40,753 nt of DNA from Bacillota bacterium (GCA_018065105.1 JAGHTX010000137.1:1-40753); one strand, 5' to 3'; positions 1-8,100 are shown, counted from the stretch's first letter. Notes: generated by a model not told the origin, from the letters alone. Numbers and translations are program-made.

Positions 1-244
1 TAAACTAATCTAAAACTTAAAAAGTCTAAATCATAAATATGTATTGATATCTGATGGATCTGGGAAGTTGGATGGCAAAATAATTATAATAGTTTGACTC
101 CCTTAGCTCTATCACAAAAGAGTAGAGGGACTCGAACCAAAAGGCAAATTTCTCGATATTTTGGCTTATTTTTGAAAACCTGGATGCTATACTTGGGATA
201 CATACAGGAAAGATGCCTGTAGGTGTATCATAAGTAAACTACCA

Positions 245-275
245 ATTTACAATTATAAAAATTATCGACAAACTG
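245..275 (+). repeat. 31-bp direct repeat A, copy 1
   Basis: atttacaattataaaaattatcgacaaactg; 28/31 identical to 6132-6162. Confidence 0.7.
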
Positions 276-380
276 CCAACAAAAAGATCAATCAGGTTCT
301 CTATATATACCGAATGCCAAACAAATGGACCTGAATGAGATATACTATTATAAATGCCGATAATTTGAGAGTGTAAAATC

Positions 381-425
381 AACTGTGTAAGTTAGTTAAC
401 AACTAATGAACACAGTTTTTATTTT
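381..425 (+). terminator. Subterminal hairpin plus T-tract inside the IS256 left end
   Basis: AACTGTGT(381-388)...ACACAGTT(410-417), with inner stem TTAGTT/AACTAA, followed by TTTATTTTTG. Confidence 0.55.
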
Positions 426-477
426 TGTTGTAAATAAGGTAGTATAAAAAATACCTTTTAAGGATTGGAGGGCACAA

Positions 478-1725
478 ATGAAAAATCAAACAACAAGAAA
501 TAATGCAACTATTGATCTTGCACAATCGATTATTGATCAATATCATCCAAAGTCTGGAGAGGATATCCAAAACGCTCTAAAAGATATTTTTGGATCTGTT
601 ATGGAAGGACTTCTTTCTGCTGAAATGGATAACTATCTTGGATATCAATCCAATGATAAAGGTCCAAAGAAAACAGATAACAGACGTAATGGATATGGCA
701 CCAAAGATCTTAAGACATCCTATGGAAATGTTACGATCAAAACTCCAAGAGACAGAGACGGCTCTTTTGAACCGCAAATTGTTCAAAAAAGACAAACGGA
801 TGTTTCTTCTATTCAGGATAAGGTCATAGCTCTGTATGCACGTGGTATGTCCCAACGAGATATATCTTCTACAATTGAAGATATTTATGGTTTTGAAGTA
901 TCACATGAGATGATCTCAAACATTACAGATTCGATCATTCCAAAGGCAAATGAATGGAGAATCCGTACTTTAAAAAGATGTTACGCCTTCTTATTTGTGG
1001 ACTGTCTTTATATATCGATCCGTACGGATCAGGGAGCAAGCAATTACGCTGTATATGTCATTTTGGGATATGATCTTGAAGGAAAGAAGGACATTCTGGG
1101 AATCTGGATCGGTGATGAATGTGAGAGCAAGCATTACTGGATGCAGGTGTTTGATGAAATCAAACAGCGAGGGGTTGAAGATGTCTTCTTTATTTCAATG
1201 GATGGTGTATCCGGCCTTGAAGATGGAGCAAAATCAATATTTCCAAATACAATTGTACAAAGATGTATCGTTCATCTTATCAGAAACAGTGTGAAATATG
1301 TTCCAACAAAAGACTATAAAAAGTTTACATCTGATATCAAAAGCGTATATTCAGCAGTAAATTTAGAAACTGCCCAAGAAAATTTCATAAAATTCTGTGA
1401 AAAATGGAGTCATTATCCAGGTGCAGTAAAAGTTTGGGAAAACAATTTCAGATTTGTAGAGCAGTTATTTGATTTTGGAAGCAGCGTAAGAAAAACAATG
1501 TATACGACAAATGCCATAGAATCAATCAATTCAAGCTATAGAAAAGTTACTAAAAAAGGATCATTTCCAAATGAAAGTGCAGTATACAAAATACTATATC
1601 TAAGATCCATAGAACTGGAAAAGAAATGGAATGGCTCATCGGTGAGAGACTGGTCTCTTGTATTAAATCAGCTGATGATGGATGAACGTTTCAGTAAGAG
1701 AATAGAAAAATATTTACAGGTATAA
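478..1725 (+). CDS. IS256 family (Mutator-type) transposase
   Basis: 415-aa ORF with IS256/Mutator features (MDNYLGYQ...RRNGYGTKDLKTSYGNVTIKTPRDRDGSFEPQIV, FVDCLYISIR, ISMDGVSGL, TTNAIESINS); RBS-like ggagg upstream. Confidence 0.95.
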   Translation: MKNQTTRNNATIDLAQSIIDQYHPKSGEDIQNALKDIFGSVMEGLLSAEMDNYLGYQSNDKGPKKTDNRRNGYGTKDLKTSYGNVTIKTPRDRDGSFEPQIVQKRQTDVSSIQDKVIALYARGMSQRDISSTIEDIYGFEVSHEMISNITDSIIPKANEWRIRTLKRCYAFLFVDCLYISIRTDQGASNYAVYVILGYDLEGKKDILGIWIGDECESKHYWMQVFDEIKQRGVEDVFFISMDGVSGLEDGAKSIFPNTIVQRCIVHLIRNSVKYVPTKDYKKFTSDIKSVYSAVNLETAQENFIKFCEKWSHYPGAVKVWENNFRFVEQLFDFGSSVRKTMYTTNAIESINSSYRKVTKKGSFPNESAVYKILYLRSIELEKKWNGSSVRDWSLVLNQLMMDERFSKRIEKYLQV

Positions 1726-1827
1726 AAAGCATGAGTGATAAACAGGTACAAAATAAAAAACTTCTTAAATCAATCACCGGCAAATGATCAATAAAAGAAG
1801 TTCGTAGTGTTTGTCACTATCCGTTAA

Positions 1828-1875
1828 GATAAATGATACAACACCCCCAAAAGCAAGGTGATTGTATCATTTATC
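1828..1875. repeat. Inverted repeat upstream of passenger ORF
   Basis: GATAAATGATACAA (1828-1841) and TTGTATCATTTATC (1862-1875) are perfect complements, extended by CACC/GGTG. Confidence 0.8.
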
Positions 1876-1905
1876 GCACATTATTTAAAGAGAAAAGAGA
1901 ATAAA

Positions 1906-2205
1906 ATGAAATACAATTACGAATTTGAGGATATAAGATGGCAGGGAGAAATAAGAGAAATTTCATCAACTCCTGACCTTGTTGAATTAGGCGTCCAGGG
2001 ACATGGGTTATCGCTTCACGTTATTATTGGAAAATGTTCACAGGGAAATTTTGTATGGATTCCAGAAAAAGATGCTGGATTTGCGATGTCATGTCCAACA
2101 GATATCTACTGGAATATAGAACAAATGACACAAAAAATGGAAATCTATGAAGCTATGCTTATCTGTCAGGGAATAAGCAAATATTATGAAAAAATGGCAC
2201 TTTAG
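1906..2205 (+). CDS. DUF6618-like small protein, passenger gene inside the IS256 element
   Basis: ORF MKYNYEFEDIRWQGEIREISSTPDLVELGVQGHGLSLHVIIGKCSQGNFVWIPEKDAGFAMSCPTD... resembles the small DUF6618 proteins common on Firmicutes conjugative elements. ATG at 1906 with purine-rich RBS is preferred over the GTG at 1858. Confidence 0.65.
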   Translation: MKYNYEFEDIRWQGEIREISSTPDLVELGVQGHGLSLHVIIGKCSQGNFVWIPEKDAGFAMSCPTDIYWNIEQMTQKMEIYEAMLICQGISKYYEKMAL

Positions 2206-2249
2206 AATTAAATGATGGGTGGTGTATTTCTCCCACCAGTGGAGCGCGA

Positions 2250-2314
2250 AAATGGGTAGTAGTGTATCTCTATCGGTCACTACGTTCCCTCTTTCAATAC
2301 ACTACTACCCATTT
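2250..2314. repeat. 18-bp perfect inverted repeat downstream of passenger ORF
   Basis: AAATGGGTAGTAGTGTAT (2250-2267) and ATACACTACTACCCATTT (2297-2314). Confidence 0.85.
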
Positions 2315-2487
2315 ATTTATGAACACAAACAGGTGTCATTTAAAATAACTTACACAGTTTAGTTGACAAACTCGATAATTTTGAAAAAATTAAAATTATT
2401 GGTATTTATTTTTTTAGTAATATGAAAAATTGTTTTAATTATGCCCTAAATAATTAAAATTTCCAAAGGCTGGCCCCCGGGTTAGTA

Positions 2488-2532
2488 TAACGGTATATAT
2501 CTCGGACCATTATGAAATCAAGACCTAGAAAT
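2488..2532 (+). repeat. 45-bp direct repeat, copy 1 (flanks mod locus)
   Basis: taacggtatatatctcggaccattatgaaatcaagacctagaaat; 42/45 identical to 6191-6235. Confidence 0.85.
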
Positions 2533-2544
2533 GGGTCTTTTTTT
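2520..2544 (+). terminator. Intrinsic terminator in repeat copy 1
   Basis: AGACC tagaaatG GGTCT followed by TTTTTTT. Confidence 0.5.
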
Positions 2545-2575
2545 ATATATTTAACAAATTTGATTCAGAAATAGC

Positions 2576-3616
2576 TTATTCCAATGGTATAAGAAATTCC
2601 TGAGGAAGACATAATAAAATTTTTTTCCCACGTAAAGCCTTCCATGTTGGTTTATCTGTCTCCCAGTATATAGGAAGGGTATCTTTATTTCCCTCAGGTG
2701 TCAATATGATGACATAAGAAAAAGGATTTTCAATCTCATCCACTACGCGACACAATACAGAATTTTTCCCTGGACCAGGGCGAAGGGAGTGCATGCGAAT
2801 GCCAATAAAGCTAGCATTTTCAAAACAATTTTGTACAGAAAGTTCCATGCCCCAATCGATTGCATAAATCCTGTTTTCATCCAGCTTTTTTATAGCTGAA
2901 ATGTTTTTACAACCTGTAAGTATTGCACTCGTTTTTGTTACAGGTTTGTTGAATACAGTTTTCTTATCACCACATATCTCAATCTGACCATTATTCATAA
3001 CCGCAATTTTGTCAGCCATGCGATATACTTCATCACGATCGTGAGAAACCAAAATCACCGATTTACCGAAATCCCGGATTACGTTTCGAACACTTTGTTC
3101 AAGCTGGAAACGCAGATGGTTGTCCAAAGCTGAAAATGGTTCATCCAGCAACATTATTTTTGGGTTGGATACCAAAATTCTGGCAAGAGCAACTCTCTGC
3201 TGTTGTCCGCCGGACAACTGATGCGGATATCTTGAAGATAATTCTGTCAATCCAAAAGAAGATAGAACGCGCTGAACGGCAGTCTGTCTCTTATCTTGAT
3301 TTTTCTCTCTTTTTGCACCTGCATTGATGTTTTGTAAAACTGTCATATTAGGAAACAATGCATAGTTTTGAAACATCAACCCCACATGACGCTCCTGCGG
3401 TGGAAGATTGATGTTTTTGTTCGAATCAAAAAGTGTTACTCCGTCTAATATGATTTTTCCCTTGTCCGGCTTTTCAATGCCTGCAATACATTTCAGTGTC
3501 ATACTTTTTCCACAACCCGAGGCACCAAGAAGGGCTAGCGTTTCATTTTCAGCTTCGAAAGCAACTTTCAGGTGAAAGGAACCTATATTTTTTTCAATGT
3601 CCACATAAATCGACAT
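2576..3616 (-). CDS. modC: Molybdate ABC transporter ATP-binding protein ModC
   Basis: Walker A GASGCGKS, LSGGQQQR, LLDEPFSALD, C-terminal TOBE-like region; adjacent to ModB and ModA. Confidence 0.9.
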   Translation of the reverse strand: MSIYVDIEKNIGSFHLKVAFEAENETLALLGASGCGKSMTLKCIAGIEKPDKGKIILDGVTLFDSNKNINLPPQERHVGLMFQNYALFPNMTVLQNINAGAKREKNQDKRQTAVQRVLSSFGLTELSSRYPHQLSGGQQQRVALARILVSNPKIMLLDEPFSALDNHLRFQLEQSVRNVIRDFGKSVILVSHDRDEVYRMADKIAVMNNGQIEICGDKKTVFNKPVTKTSAILTGCKNISAIKKLDENRIYAIDWGMELSVQNCFENASFIGIRMHSLRPGPGKNSVLCRVVDEIENPFSYVIILTPEGNKDTLPIYWETDKPTWKALRGKKILLCLPQEFLIPLE

Positions 3617-3619
3617 ATT

Positions 3620-4300
3620 CTATTCACCTTCTTTCTTGGATGTCTGTATCTTCCTTTTTTCTAGAAAGTTCATTGCCAAGAGCACAACAAAGGAGATGGA
3701 TAAATTAACCAGAACCCATTTGAAAGCTAATACATCATCATTTGTACGCCAAAGTTGGTAAACTGTGGTAGATATGGTGGCAGTACGTCCTGGTGTATAT
3801 CCAGCAATCATGCTAGTTGCACCATATTCGCCTAGTGCTCGTGCAAAAGCTAGTACTGTACCCGCAAGGATTCCCTGTTTGCAATAGGGCATACGGATTC
3901 GCCAAAAAATATAAATATTTGAAAGACCAAGACTTTGCGCAGAATATGCCAGCGTTTCATCAAAGGATTCGAAAGCACCACGTGCCGTCCTGTACATCAG
4001 TGGAAAAATAACAACCATTGTGGCAAAAATTGCTGACCACCATGTCATTGTTAACTTGAGGCCAAAAACAGACAAAAACCAAGATCCAATCATTCGCTTT
4101 GGACCAAGAACACGAAGTAATAGATATCCAACAACCGTGGGTGGCAAGACCAAAGGAAGCGTAAGGATTACATCCAAAATACCTTTTATGATACGTGGTG
4201 CTTTTGCGATATAATATGCAGCAAAAATACCGATGAAAAAGATGAGAATTGTGCTGATTAACGCAATTCGAAGTGAATTATACAAGGGAAAAAGATCCAT
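3620..4300 (-). CDS. modB: Molybdate ABC transporter permease ModB
   Basis: Permease with LPLVLPPTVVGYLLL and RALGEYGATSMIAG motifs typical of ModB. Confidence 0.92.
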   Translation of the reverse strand: MDLFPLYNSLRIALISTILIFFIGIFAAYYIAKAPRIIKGILDVILTLPLVLPPTVVGYLLLRVLGPKRMIGSWFLSVFGLKLTMTWWSAIFATMVVIFPLMYRTARGAFESFDETLAYSAQSLGLSNIYIFWRIRMPYCKQGILAGTVLAFARALGEYGATSMIAGYTPGRTATISTTVYQLWRTNDDVLAFKWVLVNLSISFVVLLAMNFLEKRKIQTSKKEGE

Positions 4301-4328
4301 ATTCTGTCCTCCTTTGGATTAAAACATA

Positions 4329-4350
4329 GTGGACGGTTTTAACCGTCCAC
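4329..4350. repeat. Perfect hairpin between modA and modB
   Basis: GTGGACGGTT tt AACCGTCCAC, 10-bp perfect stem in the intercistronic gap. Confidence 0.8.
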
Positions 4351-4389
4351 CATACTTTTGTATCTGTAAACTATTCAGCCATTATTTGA

Positions 4390-5238
4390 TTAAGACATAG
4401 GGGTAAAGCCAACTTCTTTGAACACAGCATTCGCTTCAGCGGAAGTTAGATATTCCAAGAATGATTTAGCAAGTTCAGGATTTTTAGATGGCTTCATAAC
4501 AGCGGCAGGGTAAATAACTTGACCACACATTTCTTTTGTTGCGGTGTCCACGATAGTAAGACCTGCAGAGAATGCGTCGGTTTCATATATAATACCACAG
4601 TCAACAGCGGATTCAGAAACTTGTGTTGTAACTTCCTTTACGTTAGAACCATAAGTAATAGAAGCGGCCTTTGCTAGTTCTTCTTCGTTCAGACCATAAT
4701 AGTCAAGGATTTTTTGAGTGTATTGACCAACTGGAACATCAGCATTCCCCATCGCAAGTAAAATTGAACCAGCCTTTAGTCCAGCAACCATGTCATCATA
4801 GGATTGAATCTTAGCTGGATTTTCTGAAGGAACAGCCAATGCGACCTTATTTTCTAAAATGTCAAAACGAGTGTCTTCCAAAACAAAATCAAGCCCTTCT
4901 GTATTGACTTCTTCAGAAGCATTGATATCTAATTCATCCATTTGTTTTTGAGCAGCAGAAATGAAAATATCCACATCTGCACCTTCTTGAATTTGTGTTT
5001 TAAGTGTACCAGATGAGTCAAAGTTAAATACAATTTCAACTTCTGGGTGCTCTTTCATATAATCATCACCGAGTTTAGTTAATGTCTCTGTCATGGATGC
5101 GGCAGCAAAAACAGTTAATTCTTGAGGCTCTGCCTTTTCTTCTGTAGTTGAAACAGGATTTTCTTTTTGAGAGCATGCGCAAAGCGAAAGCATTGCTGTA
5201 CCAGCAAAAGCAAGTGTCAATAATTGCTTGATTTTCAT
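4390..5238 (-). CDS. modA: Molybdate ABC transporter substrate-binding lipoprotein ModA
   Basis: Lipobox LSLCAC; ELTVFAAASMTETL...FNFDSSGTLKTQIQEGADVDIFISA typical of ModA. Confidence 0.93.
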   Translation of the reverse strand: MKIKQLLTLAFAGTAMLSLCACSQKENPVSTTEEKAEPQELTVFAAASMTETLTKLGDDYMKEHPEVEIVFNFDSSGTLKTQIQEGADVDIFISAAQKQMDELDINASEEVNTEGLDFVLEDTRFDILENKVALAVPSENPAKIQSYDDMVAGLKAGSILLAMGNADVPVGQYTQKILDYYGLNEEELAKAASITYGSNVKEVTTQVSESAVDCGIIYETDAFSAGLTIVDTATKEMCGQVIYPAAVMKPSKNPELAKSFLEYLTSAEANAVFKEVGFTPMS

Positions 5239-5321
5239 GTGTTTTTTCTCCTTAATATACTAGAATTGAGAATATTCTACTAGTGTTTGTATAAAACGAA
5301 AGTAAATTTTCAATCTTTCAT

Positions 5322-5327
5322 ATTATA
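5322..5327 (-). promoter_or_regulatory. Predicted modA -10 box
   Basis: TATAAT on the minus strand (attata on plus); no good -35 at 17-bp spacing, consistent with an activator-dependent promoter. Confidence 0.5.
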
Positions 5328-5344
5328 GTCTATTATCTATTAAA

Positions 5345-5368
5345 GGTATGTTGTTCAGACAACATACC
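5345..5368. promoter_or_regulatory. 24-bp palindromic operator, probable Crp/Fnr-type site
   Basis: GGTATGTTGT tcag ACAACATACC between the divergent modA and regulator genes. Confidence 0.75.
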
Positions 5369-5379
5369 GATGATATAAT
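5351..5379 (+). promoter_or_regulatory. Predicted promoter of the Crp/Fnr regulator gene
   Basis: TTGTTC (5351-5356), 17 bp, TATAAT (5374-5379); the -35 lies inside the palindrome. Confidence 0.55.
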
Positions 5380-5398
5380 GTGAAAAAAATATTAAAGG

Positions 5399-6118
5399 AT
5401 GTGTGTTATGGAAAAAATTTCTGGATTATTGAGTAAAACAAAGATTTTTAAAAATACCCCGATTGATATCATACAAGACTACATCATCCCCAAAGGGACA
5501 TTAGCAGAGTATTCGAAAGGGAGATGTCTGTTTTCAGCACAAGAAAGAGTTGACATGATCAAAATCGTAATTAGTGGAAAGGTTAATACAGTTTATTATT
5601 ATGCAGATGGTAGTTACAGTTTAGCATCTACAGTATTACCTCTACGGATTCTGGCGTTAGACTTAATCGCAACAAGGACAAGAATATCTCCTTATTACGC
5701 AATTGCAGCTGAAACCAGCATGATTTTTTCTTTTCCAGCGGATATAGTGCTTAAGCCTAGTGATATTCCAGAAAACTTTAGACAACCCCTGTTGAATCAA
5801 TTGTTGATTATGCTTTCGCATTTCCATCTACAAAAGGAAAAGCACTTGATGGTACTTTCAAGAAATGGTTTGCGTGAACGGATAATGACATATCTTTCAT
5901 TACAGGCGCAACAGAAGAAATCTTTCAGTTTTTTGATTCCATTTTCACGAGAAGAAATGGCAGCATATCTGTGTGTAAATCGTAGTGCGCTTTCGCATGA
6001 ACTCAGTTTGATGCGAAAAGAAGGTTGGATTGATTTCTCTAAGAACAGGTTTACGCTATTAAAATATGAAGAGGAAGAAGTAATACGGAACCATAGCAGA
6101 GATAATCTCAATCTTTAA
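5399..6118 (+). CDS. Crp/Fnr family transcriptional regulator
   Basis: cNMP-binding-like N-terminus and C-terminal HTH (FSREEMAAYLCVNRSALSHELSLMRKEGWIDFSKNRFTLL); divergent to modA. The start may be ATG at 5408. Confidence 0.88.
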   Translation: MCVMEKISGLLSKTKIFKNTPIDIIQDYIIPKGTLAEYSKGRCLFSAQERVDMIKIVISGKVNTVYYYADGSYSLASTVLPLRILALDLIATRTRISPYYAIAAETSMIFSFPADIVLKPSDIPENFRQPLLNQLLIMLSHFHLQKEKHLMVLSRNGLRERIMTYLSLQAQQKKSFSFLIPFSREEMAAYLCVNRSALSHELSLMRKEGWIDFSKNRFTLLKYEEEEVIRNHSRDNLNL

Positions 6119-6131
6119 AAAAATAGGCTAT

Positions 6132-6162
6132 ATTTACAATTATGATAATTATCGACGAACTG
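6132..6162 (+). repeat. 31-bp direct repeat A, copy 2
   Basis: atttacaattatgataattatcgacgaactg; 28/31 identical to 245-275. Confidence 0.7.
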
Positions 6163-6190
6163 TAAAATAAGCTTGTAAACAAATCTAGAA

Positions 6191-6235
6191 TACCGGTATA
6201 TATCTCGGAACATTATGAAATCAAGACTTAGAAAT
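6191..6235 (+). repeat. 45-bp direct repeat, copy 2 (flanks mod locus)
   Basis: taccggtatatatctcggaacattatgaaatcaagacttagaaat; 42/45 identical to 2488-2532. Confidence 0.85.
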
Positions 6236-6242
6236 AATTTTT

Positions 6243-7383
6243 CATGAAAAACCACGAGTTTCATCCATCTAAATAAATGTGCACAAATAATGTACATTTG
6301 AAATATAGTATAAGATCATCAAAAGAAATGGAGATTTATACTATGTTCCCTAAAAAAGAAACTCATTCAATTAGTCTAGTTGACTTAAACAATCTTTATA
6401 AAACAGAGGAGGATGCTCAAAAGTTCTTCTACAATGCCAAGTGGCCGGAAGGTTACCATTGTGCTAAATGTAACTGCGATAAGGCTGACTATCTTGAAAA
6501 GAGAAAAGTCTACCAATGCAGAAAATGCAAACATCAGGAATCCATTACTACGCATACTGCTTTGGAAAACACAAAGGTTCCTCTTTTGAAGTGGCTTCTA
6601 CTTTTGTATCTTTACTCGAATAGTAAAACGGGTATTTCAGCCAAATATCTAGGTAAAATGATTGGTGTTAATTACAATACCGCAAAACTAATGGTCAGAA
6701 AAATTAAAGCTGCTCAGGCACAAAATAATGAGAAGTATCCAGTTCTAAAATGTGATGTCATAGAACTGGATACCTTTCTTTTTGGCGGGAAGAAGAAAGG
6801 AAAACGTGGTCTAGGTGCCAAAGGTAAGCTTTGTGTAGCCATTGCTGCCATCAAGGATTATGTAGAAGTAGATGAAAATGGAACATCCAAGGTTTATGAA
6901 AAAACAAAAGCAGTAAAATTTAAGATTGTTGATAGCGAGAACAAAGTAGAGATCACTAACTTTTTGAATTCTATGGTTCCATCTGACTGTTTAGTGTGTT
7001 GTGATGCAAGTACTACAAACAGATCCATTAAAATCGAAGGAAAAAAGATTGATGCTCGAAAGTTTGATCCAGACAGTCATTATCTATCATCTGCAGACCA
7101 TATGATAGGTAATCTTAAGTCTAAAATTGAAGGTTCATTACATGGGATAGAACTGCAATATTTAGAAAATGAGCTGGCAGATTTTGAATGGAAATTTGCG
7201 AGACACACAAGAAATTCAAAATCCATTTTTGAATCATTGGCTAGAACAGTTATTAATGGTATGCACAAAACGCGTGACTATCTCATTCAGTATTTTAAAG
7301 ATACCAAACAAAGAATGAATGAAATAATTGTTCAAGAACCTTAGTCATTTTTAAGAGCGAGATGAAACTTGTAGTTTTTCATG
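6243..7383 (+). mobile_element. IS1595-family insertion element
   Basis: Inverted ends catgaaaaaccacgagtttcatc (6243-6265) and gatgaaacttgtagtttttcatg (7361-7383), 21/23 matching, around an IS1595 transposase; weaker similarity may extend further outward. No clear target duplication. Confidence 0.8.
6277..7344 (+). CDS. IS1595 family (ISXO2-like) transposase
   Basis: N-terminal zinc ribbon (CAKCNCDKADYL...YQCRKCKHQESITTHT), VIELDTFLFGGKKKGKRG, HYLSSADHMIGNLKSKIEG...WKFARHTRN. Likely start MFPKKET at 6343. Confidence 0.93.
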   Translation: MCTNNVHLKYSIRSSKEMEIYTMFPKKETHSISLVDLNNLYKTEEDAQKFFYNAKWPEGYHCAKCNCDKADYLEKRKVYQCRKCKHQESITTHTALENTKVPLLKWLLLLYLYSNSKTGISAKYLGKMIGVNYNTAKLMVRKIKAAQAQNNEKYPVLKCDVIELDTFLFGGKKKGKRGLGAKGKLCVAIAAIKDYVEVDENGTSKVYEKTKAVKFKIVDSENKVEITNFLNSMVPSDCLVCCDASTTNRSIKIEGKKIDARKFDPDSHYLSSADHMIGNLKSKIEGSLHGIELQYLENELADFEWKFARHTRNSKSIFESLARTVINGMHKTRDYLIQYFKDTKQRMNEIIVQEP

Positions 7384-8100
7384 AAAGTTTATTTGGAAAA
7401 AGGAAATTACAGTTTTGAACATTCTCGATTGGAAATAAACGAAAAGAGCCAGGAAGGCGGCTACATTCGTAGTGGTCTGGCTTTCAAAATTCCCGAAGAT
7501 TGTTCCATCGTACGCTTCTTTGTCTATTGGAACGATAAAAAGCGCATTGACATCGATTTACACGCTCACGCTTATAGTGAAGATGGAGATTTCTATGTAG
7601 GATGGAATAGTAATTTCAAAAAAACCGGTGTCTATTTTTCGGGAGATATCACTCATAGCGATGCTGCCGAATACATCGATATCCAAATGAACAATCCCGA
7701 ACTTAAATCCGTTAGTACCCGCATTTGCTCCTTTACTGGCGTTCCTTTTGATCGAATCGAAATGTGTTTTGTAGGAATGTTAGCAGTAAAAGACTATGGT
7801 CAAGAAGTAAAACTATACAATCCGAAGAACTGTTTCTATTATCATGAATTAAAATCGAATGTAGTTAGGATGCGATATGCTTCCATTGATATAGAAAATA
7901 AAGTTTTACGTTTTGTCGGGAAAGATGAAGAGAAAACAAGCTTGTATTCCCTTCAAGAATATCTAGACGATTATTTCTCTTCACAAAATGCAGAACTTGC
8001 TGATACCAAAGAAGAAGCGGATTTTGTTCTTCGCATGGATAAGGCAATCGAAGAAAATGAACTTTCTATGATTGACCAAAACTTCTGGTTAAGAAATTGA
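7381..8100 (+). pseudogene. TerD-like domain protein, probably the C-terminal part of a larger gene truncated by IS1595
   Basis: RIDIDLHAHAYSEDGDFYVGWNSNFKKTGVYFSGDITHSDAAEYIDIQM...FTGVPFDRIEMCFVGMLAV is TerD-like, resembling the C-terminal part of MXAN_6230/SCO0854-type proteins. The ATG lies in the IS inverted repeat. Confidence 0.6.

Larger units (their letters stand above)
367..2373 (+). mobile_element. IS256-family insertion element with passenger gene
   Basis: Left end gagagtgtaaaatcaactgtgtaagtta (367-) and right end taacttacacagtttagttgacaaactc (-2373) are inverted repeats, about 23/28 matching including a perfect ctgtgtaagtta core. Both sides are flanked by the 8-bp direct repeat gataattt (359-366 and 2374-2381), the target duplication length expected for IS256. 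The element encodes an intact Mutator-type transposase. Confidence 0.9.

Noticed and set aside
94-150. tRNA fragment on the minus strand (ggttcgagtccc)
   Set aside because: The GGTTCGAGTCC match is short, flanking bases do not form a T stem, and the rest of the cloverleaf is absent.
577-855. 92-aa minus-strand ORF inside the IS256 transposase, and similar antisense ORFs throughout
   Set aside because: Fully antisense to well-supported genes with no RBS or recognisable motifs; typical chance ORFs.
2473-2532. tRNA-like 5' half (gcccccg, ttagtataacggtatat)
   Set aside because: D-arm-like text, but the anticodon stem does not pair and there is no T arm or matching acceptor 3' strand; kept only as part of the direct repeat.
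6228-7395. Target-site duplication for the IS1595 element
   Set aside because: No convincing 8-bp direct repeat at any plausible boundary; part of the apparent flank similarity is itself inverted.
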